IMG/VR virus record: IMGVR_UViG_3300050821_003884
Span: 16,898-80,897 of that record
Length of the DNA stretch: 64,000 nucleotides
Source: a virus
Strand: one strand, 5' to 3'
Under the pieces are notes generated by a model, which was not told where the DNA came from, did not search any database, and was given only the letters and a program-made list of their open reading frames with translations. The position numbers were made by a program, and so were the translations under genes. The number at the start of each line of letters is the position of its first letter. Positions within the stretch are counted from its first letter, which is position 1. Below, one piece after another: positions 53,705 through 63,300 of the stretch.

Positions 53705-54245
53705 GCATGGAGGGGAAATTAAGATGAGCAAATTCGCCAAAATGTCGGAGCGCCAGCCCATCATAAAGTCTCGCTGCTTCTTCGGCGGTCATAACAAGGG
53801 GAGATACGATTTGCCTACCTCTAACTATGATCGATGCGCGGAATTTATTTCTGAATCGACGAACCCCCTTGTACCCAATCGTGTTATTCGACGGCTTCGG
53901 GCGATTGGCTTGATTCTGGGAAGTTGTGCATGGACGCAAATTGTCGTCCCGATTATCAAGGCCGTTGCCGTTGTGGTGGTCGATGTCGGAAGAATGGCAT
54001 CCGCCAAGAATGACTCTGTGCATAAGGATGCGCTTCTTTCTTCCCTCGACGACAACCCTTCGCGTTGCGTAGAAGGTGTGCTTTTTACTGTTCCACTGCG
54101 CGTGCCAGTTGAACTGCATCAGGTGGTCGAAATGCCGCGAGCTGACAAGGCAATTCAGTCCTCCGGCCAACGGAATGATGCGATAGCTAGGATCGGATGG
54201 CTGAACAACAGTATGGCGCTGTACCTCGCGTTTCATCTCGGCCAT
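53682..54245 (-). CDS. HNH homing endonuclease with AP2-like DNA-binding domain
   Basis: This 187-aa protein has SSRHFDHLMQFNWHAQWNSKK, then LMHRVILGG, then SSDIDHHNGNGLDNRDDNLRPC, the HNH catalytic pattern, followed by TTSQNQANRP and the AP2-like GYKGVRRFRNKFRASIIV. These enzymes cut DNA at intron-free or intron-bearing sites and spread. It is the only - strand gene within the virion operon. Its last 14 codons use the ribosome site and hairpin of the flanking region, so the insertion was precise or recent. Confidence 0.85.
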   Translation of the reverse strand: MAEMKREVQRHTVVQPSDPSYRIIPLAGGLNCLVSSRHFDHLMQFNWHAQWNSKKHTFYATRRVVVEGRKKRILMHRVILGGCHSSDIDHHNGNGLDNRDDNLRPCTTSQNQANRPKPSNNTIGYKGVRRFRNKFRASIIVRGRQIVSPLVMTAEEAARLYDGLALRHFGEFAHLNFPSMPTEAHVA

Positions 54246-54281
54246 TTTACCCAAGCGGAAGCCCCTTATAGAGGTGCCTAA

Positions 54282-55520
54282 ATGTCCTTGGGTTCAATGC
54301 GGCAGGAGCTACTCGGCATACCGGGCACAAACTTCGGCCTGTGTACCACGAAAATTAACGAAGCTCTGGCTCTGATTCAGGATGAAAACGTCTGGAGCTT
54401 CCAGCTCATCACGAATGGATGGCTCACTCCCGGCCTGCTGGGTGGGCCGAACACAACCTTTCTCAGCCCCGGACTGATAACCGTTACCCCGTATACCAAC
54501 ACCATCACCGGCGATGCGGTGGCGTCGCAGACTTGGCAGGCGACGATTTTTAATCCGCCGCTGCTGACGCAACAGCAGATCAGAGTCCCGTACTACTCGC
54601 TCTATAACATCATCGCGCTGGGAAATAACGGCACCGCTTCGTATGTAACAATCTCCAGCCCCGGCTCAGGGCAGACGCCGGGAACCTATCCGACTCTGAT
54701 TACCGATGGCGCGGGCGCGGGCGGAGGCGGCATTGCTCTGGTCACGGTAGCGGCAGACGGGACAGTGAAGACGGCTCCCACGATACTGGCTCCGGGGGCG
54801 GGCTACGTGATGCCCGTAATTAATTTTTCGCAGGGCGGAGTTCCCGCAGTCTTCCAAGTCGGCATGCAGGCGGTGCTGACGCTGGACCGGCCATGGACGG
54901 AGCCGAAGCAGGTCAATGCGGGCTACATGATCTATCAGGCTTACTTTGCCGCGCCACCCGGATTCAAGCGCTGGTATCTCATCGAGGACACAACCAACAA
55001 TGCCTATATCGACTGGTGGTCTTTTTCGCAGATCGATCTTTCCCAGCGCGACGCGCAGAGAACTAATTTCCAGCAGCCCAGCAATGCGGTTCCTTACGGG
55101 ATGGACACGCGGCAGGGCAGCGCGACGTATGGCCAGTTTTTATATGAGTTATGGCCGCACCCGATCATGCAACTGCCATATACGTTTTCCTGTCAAGCGA
55201 ATTGGCCCGCGCTGGTAAATCCCGGCGATATGGTTCCGTACCCGCTCACCGATGAGCTGGTGAAGTGGCGGTCCTACGAAGTGCTTTACCTCTGGAAAGA
55301 GTCGCAGAAGGGCGACGAGATGGAGCGCGGGTCGGGCGCGAACTGGCAGTTCCTCTCGCAGGCGGCGAACAAGGAATACGGAGGCCGTCTCAAGACGATC
55401 CGCAACATGGATCGCCATCTCGTCGATCTCTACTTCACCAAGATGCGCAGGCAGCCATCCTTTGGATCGGTCTACGGAACCGTGAACAGTCAGGCAAACG
55501 TCGGCGGATGGGACAGCTAG
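54282..55520 (+). CDS. Probable head-tail connector / adaptor protein
   Basis: This 412-aa protein starts MSLGSMRQELLGIPGTNFGL and contains QDENVWSFQLITNGWLTP. A Gly-rich insertion of about 60 residues follows (SPGSGQTPGTYPTLI), and the rest is Trp/Tyr-rich: RWYLIEDTTNNAYIDWWSFSQ, DELVKWRSYEVLYLWKE. The beginning and the C-terminal helical part resemble phage head-closure or adaptor proteins. It lost its direct linkage to the capsid operon through the HNH gene. Confidence 0.6.
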   Translation: MSLGSMRQELLGIPGTNFGLCTTKINEALALIQDENVWSFQLITNGWLTPGLLGGPNTTFLSPGLITVTPYTNTITGDAVASQTWQATIFNPPLLTQQQIRVPYYSLYNIIALGNNGTASYVTISSPGSGQTPGTYPTLITDGAGAGGGGIALVTVAADGTVKTAPTILAPGAGYVMPVINFSQGGVPAVFQVGMQAVLTLDRPWTEPKQVNAGYMIYQAYFAAPPGFKRWYLIEDTTNNAYIDWWSFSQIDLSQRDAQRTNFQQPSNAVPYGMDTRQGSATYGQFLYELWPHPIMQLPYTFSCQANWPALVNPGDMVPYPLTDELVKWRSYEVLYLWKESQKGDEMERGSGANWQFLSQAANKEYGGRLKTIRNMDRHLVDLYFTKMRRQPSFGSVYGTVNSQANVGGWDS

Positions 55521-55532
55521 GGGGGCGATCTC

Positions 55533-56108
55533 ATGAAAAGAGCTTTTCATATGTCAGGGCTGGCGGTTCTCTGGCTGACAGCGGCGGTGCCCGGAGGCGC
55601 ACAGGTGACCGTAGGCAATACTGGCACTAGTTATGTCACCAGCGCTCCAGCGGGGACGTGCAATCCCAGTAGCTCACCGCTGACCATTGTTCGGCCCGCC
55701 GGTACGATGTACACCTGCCAGAGCGGGACATGGGCCAGCGTGGGGTCTACGAGCGGCACGCCTACGGAGAGTTCGTGGTTCTCCTATATGTGGGCCACCC
55801 TTGCATCGGTAGCCTCCTACTCGCAGCTTACCCCTGTAAACGCCATCACGGTAGACCGCGTGGAAGTCGTGCTATCCGTGCAACCGGCAGGCTGCACGAC
55901 CAATGCGGTCGTGGCTCTTCAGGATTCCACGGCGAACTCGGTACTTTATTCATTCACGATTACTCCCACGCAGATTTATGACTCAGGCGCGACTCCGTTA
56001 GCGATATCCGTGCCAGCGCAGCACGCACTCAGGGTACGCACGATAACAGCCAGCGCAGGATGCACTACGACCGGGCAGGTTGGCTCATTCGTCGTGCAGT
56101 ACCACTAA
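55533..56108 (+). CDS. Exported modular protein A (VGNTG module)
   Basis: This 191-aa protein has a Sec signal peptide (GLAVLWLTAAVPGGA) and then the module AQVTVGNTGTSYVTSAPAG, CNPSSSPLTIVRPAGTMYTC, QSGTWASVG. The C-terminal 110 residues form a beta domain with paired cysteines. The same module opens 56119 and 57551, so three neighbouring genes share an exported N-terminus. It may be tail fibre-like or a lysogen surface protein. Confidence 0.7.
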   Translation: MKRAFHMSGLAVLWLTAAVPGGAQVTVGNTGTSYVTSAPAGTCNPSSSPLTIVRPAGTMYTCQSGTWASVGSTSGTPTESSWFSYMWATLASVASYSQLTPVNAITVDRVEVVLSVQPAGCTTNAVVALQDSTANSVLYSFTITPTQIYDSGATPLAISVPAQHALRVRTITASAGCTTTGQVGSFVVQYH

Positions 56109-56118
56109 CAGGGAACTT

Positions 56119-57522
56119 ATGAAAAAAGTTCTTATCATGTTCGCTCTCTGGCCTTTCGCAGTGACGCTGGCGGGCGCACAGGTGCAGGTCGGCAATACGG
56201 GCATCCAGTACGCCACCAGCGCTCCCACCGGGGCGTGTAACGCCAGCAGTGCGGTGCTGACTGTCGTCCGGCCCGTGGGGGCTGTGTACGCGTGCCAGAA
56301 CGGGACATGGGCCTTTGCGGGTGGCGGCTCACCGCCGCCGGTGCTTCCCTACGGAGACAGCTTTACACGTGCGAATGGGCCGCTTGGCGCAAACTGGGCT
56401 GAGCCGGATGGCGCGGACGGAACCCTGCAAATCATCAGCAATCAGGTACTCGCGGCTGCGGTCGGAAGTGGAATTGTACATTCCGCCGAGCTGTACGTAC
56501 CGGGCACGTTCGGAAATAACCAGTACTCCACTATTACGCTGAATAGCGGGACCGGGTCCGCAGTGTCAGGATCGGCAGGGCAGTTCTCACTCGTAAGAGG
56601 GAAAACATCGTCGGTACAGTTTTATAACGATGCCGTCGCGACAGGGGCGACGTTCGGAGGACTGGTATTCCGCGTTGGCAATCCGGCCAGTGTGGACTTT
56701 TGCGGCACAGCGTGGGTCGGGCCTCCTTATGCGATAGGCGACACGCATGAACTGGATGTGGCGGGAACGGGGCCGGTTTTCTTCTGGTCGCGACACAACG
56801 GCGTCATCGACGCGACCTGCGTAGACAGCACTTTTAACTATACGGGAGGGAATCCGGGGTTGGGGGTCATAGACACGAACGCTACTCCGACCCTTGCGGA
56901 TGGACCGTGGCTGGGCGGCACGCTTCCCGACTTCAGTACGACACCCTCTGACAATTTCCAACGCGCCAATGCTGGCTGGTTGGGCGTGAATTGGTGGTTT
57001 GCGATGACGGGAGGGGGAGGCCCCTTCACGTCGTATTTCGTGCTCAACGGAAATGCTGCAACGCTGTCATCGGCAGCAGGCAACGTGGCCGGAGTCGCCA
57101 TCTGGACTACGCCTTTCACCGTGAACCACTCCTCCAAGATCACGGTTGGGAATATTGCATCGGGCAGTGATTGGCTGGGGGCAGTGGCGCGGTACAGCAT
57201 TCCAGCCAACGGCACAGGCAACGAAGGCACCGATACTTTTTATTTCGCCTTGGCAGAGGCGAACGGGACTATAGACCTCTTTGCGTTCAGCGCCGGAACC
57301 TACAATCTCCTGAGCAACGGCACATTTGGATCGGCCATTTCCACGCTGGAGCTGGACGCGACCGGAACATCGCCTGTCCTTCTGACAATCAAGGTTAACG
57401 GCGCTCAGTTCGGCAGCACGATCTCCGATTCGACGTATAAGTACACCGGAACTTATGCGGGGTTCGCCGCATTTGGCAGTCAAGCATCCACGATTACAGG
57501 CTGGTCCGGAGCCAATATCTGA
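56119..57522 (+). CDS. Exported modular protein B with two lectin-like repeats
   Basis: This 467-aa protein has a signal peptide (MKKVLIMFALWPFAVTLAGA), then the module QVQVGNTGIQYATSAPTG, CNASSAVLTVVRPVGAVYAC, QNGTWAFAG. Two tandem beta-sandwich repeats begin DSFTRANGPLGANWAEPDG and DNFQRANAGWLGVNWWF. Each has NxxSTITL-type strands resembling concanavalin/LamG-like sugar-binding domains. Glycan or receptor binding is inferred. Confidence 0.7.
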   Translation: MKKVLIMFALWPFAVTLAGAQVQVGNTGIQYATSAPTGACNASSAVLTVVRPVGAVYACQNGTWAFAGGGSPPPVLPYGDSFTRANGPLGANWAEPDGADGTLQIISNQVLAAAVGSGIVHSAELYVPGTFGNNQYSTITLNSGTGSAVSGSAGQFSLVRGKTSSVQFYNDAVATGATFGGLVFRVGNPASVDFCGTAWVGPPYAIGDTHELDVAGTGPVFFWSRHNGVIDATCVDSTFNYTGGNPGLGVIDTNATPTLADGPWLGGTLPDFSTTPSDNFQRANAGWLGVNWWFAMTGGGGPFTSYFVLNGNAATLSSAAGNVAGVAIWTTPFTVNHSSKITVGNIASGSDWLGAVARYSIPANGTGNEGTDTFYFALAEANGTIDLFAFSAGTYNLLSNGTFGSAISTLELDATGTSPVLLTIKVNGAQFGSTISDSTYKYTGTYAGFAAFGSQASTITGWSGANI

Positions 57523-57550
57523 CGACCGAAGGAGGGACTAGGCGAATCAC

Positions 57551-58579
57551 ATGAAAACAGCTTTACGCATGATCGGGCTGGTCGCTCTGATCGCGGCGGT
57601 GCTGGCAGGCGTCTCCCTCATCTCCGACCGCGCTATACCTGCGCAGGTGACCGTAGGCAATACGGGCATCCAGTATGTCACCAGCGCTCCTACGGGGGCG
57701 TGTAACGCCGGTAACGCGCCACTGACTATCGTCCGTCCCAGCGGGGCTATGTATACGTGCGCAAGCGGGACATGGAGCCAAGCGGGTGGTGGCCCCGGTT
57801 CGGCGGTGACCTCGGTTTCGAATAGCGACAGCACCCTCGTCATCTTGCCTACGACCGGCGATGTGGTGGCCGCGCTTAATCTGGGCCATGCAAATAATTG
57901 GACCGCAAATAACCACGTTTTTAGCGGGGCAGGCGCAGCATCGACGCCCGCCGTTTCTTTCACAGGTACACCGTTCGCCGGTACAGGTACGACTAGTATC
58001 CCGCTGATGTACTTCACGAATGGCGGAGCGCCGCCTTCCGCGACGTGGAACACGAATGCAACATACATGGGCATCGAAGCGCCAGTGGGATGGGCCGGAA
58101 ACTTCGTGGATTTTCAGCGGAACGGTAGCAGCTTCTTCTCGGTTAACAGCGTCGGAGCCGTAACTGCGGGCAGTCTCTACTCGGGCAGCAGCTTTCGTAC
58201 TGTGGCCGCATCTGGAGGATTCTTTGAGCTTAATGCCGGAGGCGCTCCAGCGTGGTTAACTTCTCCCGGCAGTGGCGTGGTGAATATCGGAACCACGAAT
58301 GGGGCGTCGAACGGTACGGTTAATGTCGCAACCCTTCAGGCTTCCGCTCTCATTCAGCAGGCAGCCAACGCCTTTGGCGGGACATGCACGATGGCCTCGG
58401 GCACAACCTGCACAGTCACAATCGGCAAGAGCTACACGGCCCCAGTCTGCATTGCAACCGTACAAAATGGGACGGTGATTACGGGAGGCTGTACGGTAAG
58501 CGGTGCCGTGGCCACGATCACAGCGGCCACCACCAACTCCTCAACGTGGGGCGCAGTCGTGTTCGGGAATCCTAACTAA
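57551..58579 (+). CDS. Exported modular protein C
   Basis: This 342-aa protein has a signal-like hydrophobic start (GLVALIAAVLAGVSLISDRA) and then the module QVTVGNTGIQYVTSAPTG, CNAGNAPLTIVRPSGAMYTC, ASGTWSQAG. A long Ser/Thr/Gly-rich beta region follows with SFFSVNSVGAVTAGSLYSGSS, typical of phage tail fibre shafts. It ends with a Cys-containing beta domain. It is probably part of the adsorption apparatus. Confidence 0.7.
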   Translation: MKTALRMIGLVALIAAVLAGVSLISDRAIPAQVTVGNTGIQYVTSAPTGACNAGNAPLTIVRPSGAMYTCASGTWSQAGGGPGSAVTSVSNSDSTLVILPTTGDVVAALNLGHANNWTANNHVFSGAGAASTPAVSFTGTPFAGTGTTSIPLMYFTNGGAPPSATWNTNATYMGIEAPVGWAGNFVDFQRNGSSFFSVNSVGAVTAGSLYSGSSFRTVAASGGFFELNAGGAPAWLTSPGSGVVNIGTTNGASNGTVNVATLQASALIQQAANAFGGTCTMASGTTCTVTIGKSYTAPVCIATVQNGTVITGGCTVSGAVATITAATTNSSTWGAVVFGNPN

Positions 58580-58592
58580 GAGGAAGGAACTT

Positions 58593-58994
58593 ATGAGTGG
58601 TTATGCCGGAGCAGGACAGGCAACGCTGTTGCGCGGGAACCAGCAGGTATTTTTATTTCAGCAGGAACTCATTGTCGCTGGCAGGGCGAGCCGCGCCGTC
58701 CAGTTAGAAAGAATTAGCCGCCCTTATTACCCATGGGGTGTGTCTTTCCAGCTTTCCTTTGCGGACGTAAACGGCCTTCCGGCTGATCCGGGAGCGTTCG
58801 AGGTGGACATCCAGACATCGGATGTCGATCAGGACATTCAGTACGCCACCATTAATTCATGGGTGAACGACGCCAGCCTGAACGCGACCTTTGCGGGACG
58901 CATCGAGCTTCCCGTTTTCTATGCGAAATACGTCCGCGCATTCATGAAAACGCTGACGAACGCCGTATACACGACTGTCGTGGCGACGCGCTGA
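58593..58994 (+). CDS. Small structural-type protein, 133 aa
   Basis: MSGYAGAGQATLLRGNQQVFLF opens a beta-rich protein with SRPYYPWGVSFQLSFADVNGLPADPG and EVDIQTSDVDQDIQYATI. It is likely a minor tail or neck protein from its position. AGGAAGGAAC is its ribosome site. Confidence 0.6.
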   Translation: MSGYAGAGQATLLRGNQQVFLFQQELIVAGRASRAVQLERISRPYYPWGVSFQLSFADVNGLPADPGAFEVDIQTSDVDQDIQYATINSWVNDASLNATFAGRIELPVFYAKYVRAFMKTLTNAVYTTVVATR

Positions 58995-59001
58995 GGAAAC
59001 C

Positions 59002-59481
59002 ATGGACAGACAGCGTGCGCAGAATTTAATTGAGCAGCACGAGGGGCGGCGTAACCGGGCCTATGCCGACACCGAGGGAATTCTGACGATTGGCATCGGA
59101 TTTAATTTAGAGGAGCCTAGCGCACGTTCCCGTATTGAGGCGCTGGAAGTGGATCACGGCGCACTGTGCGCGGGTCAGGCTTCGCTGACCGACGCGCAGA
59201 TCGACACCCTGTTCAGTCGCGATCTCGACACCGCCATCTCCGACGCCGCGTCGCGGGTGCCGGACTTCTGGAACCAGCCGGAAGATGTGCAGCTTGCCAT
59301 GGTGGACATGATTTTTAATCTGGGCGGGCCGCGTTTTTCGAAGTTCACCGACATGATCGCAGCGCTGAAGGCGAAGGATTACCTGACGGCGGCGGCAGAG
59401 ATGGCTGATTCCAAGTGGGCCAAGCAGGTTTCCAACCGCGCTGCCGACAATATCGCACTGGTACGTGGATGCGCAGCGTGA
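59002..59481 (+). CDS. Lysozyme (GH24 endolysin)
   Basis: This 159-aa protein starts MDRQRAQNLIEQHEGRRNRAY and has the catalytic spacing Glu14-8-Asp23-5-Thr29 of T4-type lysozyme. The family elements DTEGILTIGIGFNL, NLGGPRFSKF and ADNIALVRG follow. It cleaves the MurNAc-GlcNAc bond of peptidoglycan at lysis. No signal peptide, so it needs a holin; the membrane protein at 59498 is the candidate. Confidence 0.9.
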   Translation: MDRQRAQNLIEQHEGRRNRAYADTEGILTIGIGFNLEEPSARSRIEALEVDHGALCAGQASLTDAQIDTLFSRDLDTAISDAASRVPDFWNQPEDVQLAMVDMIFNLGGPRFSKFTDMIAALKAKDYLTAAAEMADSKWAKQVSNRAADNIALVRGCAA

Positions 59482-59497
59482 AGCACAGGAGGACTCT

Positions 59498-59845
59498 ATG
59501 AATCCGCAGATGGAGAAGGCCAAGCACTGGGTTATCACAACTGTTGTCTCGATGCTGGGCGGTGGCGCGGCGGCTGGGTTTGGCGCGATGATGGACCCAT
59601 CGAAGTATGACATCCGGCATGACCTTTTCTCCGGGAAGTTATGGAAGTACGTCTTTATGGGCTGGGGCCTGACCTTCGCTGGCATCATGGTGAAATCTCC
59701 ACTCGGGCAGAAAGTAATCGCCGTCACCAAGCAGAACAAAGAGCAACTGGAGCAGACGCAGAGGGATTTAGATCAGGCCAAGGCCGATCTGAAAGCTGCC
59801 ATGGGTCCAACGCCCGCAACGCCGCCAGATAAAGCGAAATCTTGA
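59498..59845 (+). CDS. Holin-like membrane protein
   Basis: This 115-aa protein has two transmembrane segments, WVITTVVSMLGGGAAAGFGAM and WKYVFMGWGLTFAGIMV, and a charged C-terminal coiled coil (LEQTQRDLDQAKADLKAAM). It lies 17 bases after the endolysin, with AGGAGG before the ATG. This matches class II holins in topology. It probably makes the lesion that releases lysozyme. Confidence 0.7.
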   Translation: MNPQMEKAKHWVITTVVSMLGGGAAAGFGAMMDPSKYDIRHDLFSGKLWKYVFMGWGLTFAGIMVKSPLGQKVIAVTKQNKEQLEQTQRDLDQAKADLKAAMGPTPATPPDKAKS

Positions 59846-59874
59846 TGACACCCTAGCCGAAGCGGTGTTATAAC
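59846..59874 (+). promoter_or_regulatory. Candidate late promoter P3
   Basis: TGACAC, 17 nt, TATAAC, then AAAGATACG and, 47 nt on, the terminator. It is the third promoter-terminator cassette in the virion arm, more diverged than P1 and P2. Confidence 0.45.
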
Positions 59875-59920
59875 TGCCGGTAAAGATACGCGCTCTGCTA
59901 GATTCGTAACAAGGCAATCA

Positions 59921-59969
59921 AGCGGCGGCTTTTCCGGCTAACTACCGGGGAGCCGCCGCTTTTTATTTT
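59921..59969 (+). terminator. Intrinsic terminator
   Basis: AGCGGCGGCT pairs perfectly with AGCCGCCGCT around a 20-base loop that can fold further, followed by TTTTTATTTT. It lies between P3 and the tail spike block. Confidence 0.8.
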
Positions 59970-59993
59970 GGCGCGACAAAGGAGATAACTCAG

Positions 59994-60149
59994 ATGGCTA
60001 AGCCAGCACTCGCCGAATGTGAAGATATGCCCTCTCACCCCAACGCGCCCAAAAAGGTGAACGCTCGTCAGCACGGCACGAACTCGTTCGTCAGGGGTGG
60101 AGGGAAAAAGGGCAAGGGGAAAAGGGGCCGCAAGCACGTAACGAAATAG
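59994..60149 (+). CDS. Small basic protein, 51 aa
   Basis: MAKPALAECEDMPSHPNAPKK is followed by FVRGGGKKGKGKRGRKHVTK. An acidic start and a strongly basic, Gly/Lys-rich end. AAGGAGATAACTC is its ribosome site. It may be a nucleic-acid-binding or packaged protein. Confidence 0.6.
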   Translation: MAKPALAECEDMPSHPNAPKKVNARQHGTNSFVRGGGKKGKGKRGRKHVTK

Positions 60150-60156
60150 GGAAGCC

Positions 60157-60309
60157 GTGCCGACGGAAACCTATAAGTCCGAAGAAGCCTACCGGAAGGC
60201 CCGCGCCTACACACACATGCATGGCATAGTCACGCATGCCAAGCGTGTTTGTATTAAGGGCCGGGGATGCCACACGGTCAAGCACGGAAAGAGAACCCGC
60301 AAAAGGTGA
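60157..60309 (+). CDS. Small basic protein, 50 aa, GTG start
   Basis: MPTETYKSEEAYRKARAYTHM is followed by HAKRVCIKGRGCHTVKHGKRTRKR. Cys/His are spaced so that metal binding is possible. It begins seven bases after the previous stop and ends just before the tail spike. Its function is unknown. Confidence 0.55.
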   Translation: MPTETYKSEEAYRKARAYTHMHGIVTHAKRVCIKGRGCHTVKHGKRTRKR

Positions 60310-60312
60310 GCA

Positions 60313-63300
60313 ATGAAATGGTTGTGGGCGATTCTTCTACTCCTGAGTCCGGTGCTGGCGCGAGCGCAAACCGCTGCACCGATTTCCGGCTTCTGCGTCA
60401 ACGGCGCAAAGCCAGCGATCACCAGCGGGCTGCCATCCAGTAACTACAATCAGAATTTAATTCCCAGATGCACGGTGCAGGTGTTTCTGGCGGGAAGCAC
60501 AAATCCGGCCACCATCTACGCCGATCAGAACAAGACGCCGCTGACCAATCCATTCACGGCCAACACGGATGGATCGTGGACATTCTACGTAGTTGCGCCG
60601 ACAACTCAGGGCACGAATCAGGCTTATGATGTCACCCTTTCGGGCGGCATCGCGCCGAATGTTTACACCCTGCCGCGAACCCTATCCAGCCTGTCGCTGG
60701 GCGGCGGCGGCGGCGCGACGCCAGCAGCCCCGCCATCCGGAAGCTTCCAGTTAAATTTAAATAACGTCTTCGCTTCCGATCAGTTGGCGATGTGGGACTT
60801 CACGAAGAAACAGGCACAGTTCTATGACGTGGCCGCGCAGCGCCCCAAGGTGGATATCCGCAATCCGCAATACGCGGGCGGCGCTGACCCGACAGGGGTG
60901 GCGGATTCCAGCAACGCGGTTTTGGCGGCTTACGCCGACCTTGTCGCGCATCCGTCTGCGACGGGCGTATATCCCTGCCTCTATGTGCCGACCGGTACAT
61001 ACATCATGACGAAGACGCTGCGCGTCACGAACCCCAGTTTTTGTATTGTGGGAGACAGCGGCAGCAACTCCATCCTGCGGATGATGGACCCGACCGTCAA
61101 CCTGATAACCATCAAGGCTGGCGGCATGACCAAAGGCTACCTCGCCAACTTTCAACTTCAAGGCAACGGGCATTTGTCGTCCGGCACCCTGCTGGAAGTG
61201 GACGACTCGTATCCCGTCATGACGAACGGCCTCGTGTTCGTCAACAACGGCGGCAGGTGTCTGGCTCTGAACGGCGGGGCAGAGCGGTTTCGCGCCTATG
61301 ACGCAGTGTTCTGGAACTGTCGCTGGTCGCTGGTGGAGTCGGGCAACACCAATGAAAATAAATTTTCCGGGCTTTTGGTGCTAAATCCCGGCTCAGATAC
61401 AGGCAACTATAGCTGGAATGTGAATGCCGTCAACGGCGTGTGGCCGGGGCCGAATCTGGGCCAGCCGGTTGCGGCAACGTGGGCAGCAAGCACGTTCTAT
61501 CCGCACAATGCGATTGTCAGCGATGGCTCCACGAACTGCTCCGGCGGAGCCTGCAATCAGCAGATGACTTCCGCGAGTCAGATATGCGGCGCAACTCCAC
61601 CCCCCTACGGCGCAGCCGATGGCTCGACCGCCAGCGATGGCGTATGCACATGGGCGAATATTTCCCGGCGCACCTTGGTTCGTCCCGAAAACCACGCTGC
61701 GATTGTGCTTTCCGGGCAGAACAACACGATTGACGGAGCTTGTTCAGTTAAGGCGCTGATCGATCAGAGCGGCATCATTTTTGGCGGCGAAACCGGAGTT
61801 GTCAGTAACTGCTACTTTGAAGGGTTTTTGGTAAAGGTTCCAAACCACTCCGTCCAGACACAAGGGCCGCTGGATCATTTTGTCGGAACCAGCACTCTGA
61901 ATGTCGGCGGACTCGTTGCATCCATTACCAACTCACAGTGGATGGGGCCTTATCGGAATGACCCTGCCGACGCGCAGGCGGTAAACATTGGCGGTGCTCT
62001 TGTATATGTCATTGTCCCGATTGACTACGACGCAGGATCGTCGGCCCCATCAGCAGTTCCCGGCGTGGCAAAGAACCAATACGAATACATCAATGTCGGC
62101 GCTGCGGCTTCCGATGGAAAGCTCTACATCGTAAACAGAAATCAGAGTGGATCGACTGCGCCAGCGAATACGACGTGGCTGGCAAATAATTACTTCTTCT
62201 TCCAGTACATCGGCCAAGGTGCTGGCCCGGTGCATTACAAAAACAATCATCTGGAGGCTACGCAGGCACCCGCAGCGGGGTATGCGATCCTCGGCACGGA
62301 CAACGACAACCCGGCAGCCGAAGTTTTACTTGGGCAGGAAGTAGATGGGCAGATTATTAAAGGGCCGGGACAGGGCACAAGATTTCCCGGCATGACTAAC
62401 TTGTTTGGCACACGTGAGATTGATCTTGACGGCAACATCACGCGGACTGGGCCGTGGGATCAAGGCTCAATCAAGGCTCCGATATATGGCGTTGTTGAGA
62501 TGCCCATGACCACCTATACGCCATTCTCATCCCCAACAACTTCAAACTGGCTTTACACCACCGCCCCGATTATCGGCACCTTCCACCACATACCGACCGC
62601 ATGGCCGGGAGGGAACTATTCAACCTATACGCTTGACTACCTGAACGGATTCATCGGGGGAGCGGACAGCAGCGGCACGGTGTTTAACCACTTTTACCTC
62701 AGGACTGCGGTGGGTGCGAACAACGCAGAGGCCCAAGTATTCACTAACCAGTATTGCTTCCAAGACACGCCGCCAGCATCGGGAGGCACCACACAAGCGA
62801 ATCATCAGTTCTGCTTTCAGGGCGATCCGGCCTTCGGCGCATCCACCGGCTTCTATATAAATTACTTTAGCGCGGGAGGAATGCGGAAGGCTTTCGGCGT
62901 GTCTCCGAACGCAAGCCTCGATGCCGTATTCAGCACAGGCAGGTATTACAACTTCAGCAATCAGTTTTTGGTAGACCCCGCTGGCGAAACAGCCAGCCCT
63001 AGTCGGGGCTTGGGTGCGCTGGTGGGCTATCAGGATGGCTTGGCCGTACAAGGTAAGTCAAACGCTGGCGCAGATTCCAACCCGGTGTTCGATGTGGCGA
63101 CCAACGACCTTACGCACCTCATGACTGTCCTGAATAACGGGAACGCGACGATTGGCGCTACCTCGCAGGGCATGATGTCCAATCGTGTGCGCAATTCCTA
63201 CAACTTCGCCGCCGCAACTTGGACGACGACAAACTCGCCCACCATCACGCCGGGGCAAACCGATGGGTGGGGCGGCACAACCGGAACGAAGATTGTTTCC

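Noticed and set aside
53691-54281. + strand frame over the HNH gene
   Set aside because: It is the antisense shadow of the HNH/AP2 endonuclease, whose motifs are unambiguous.
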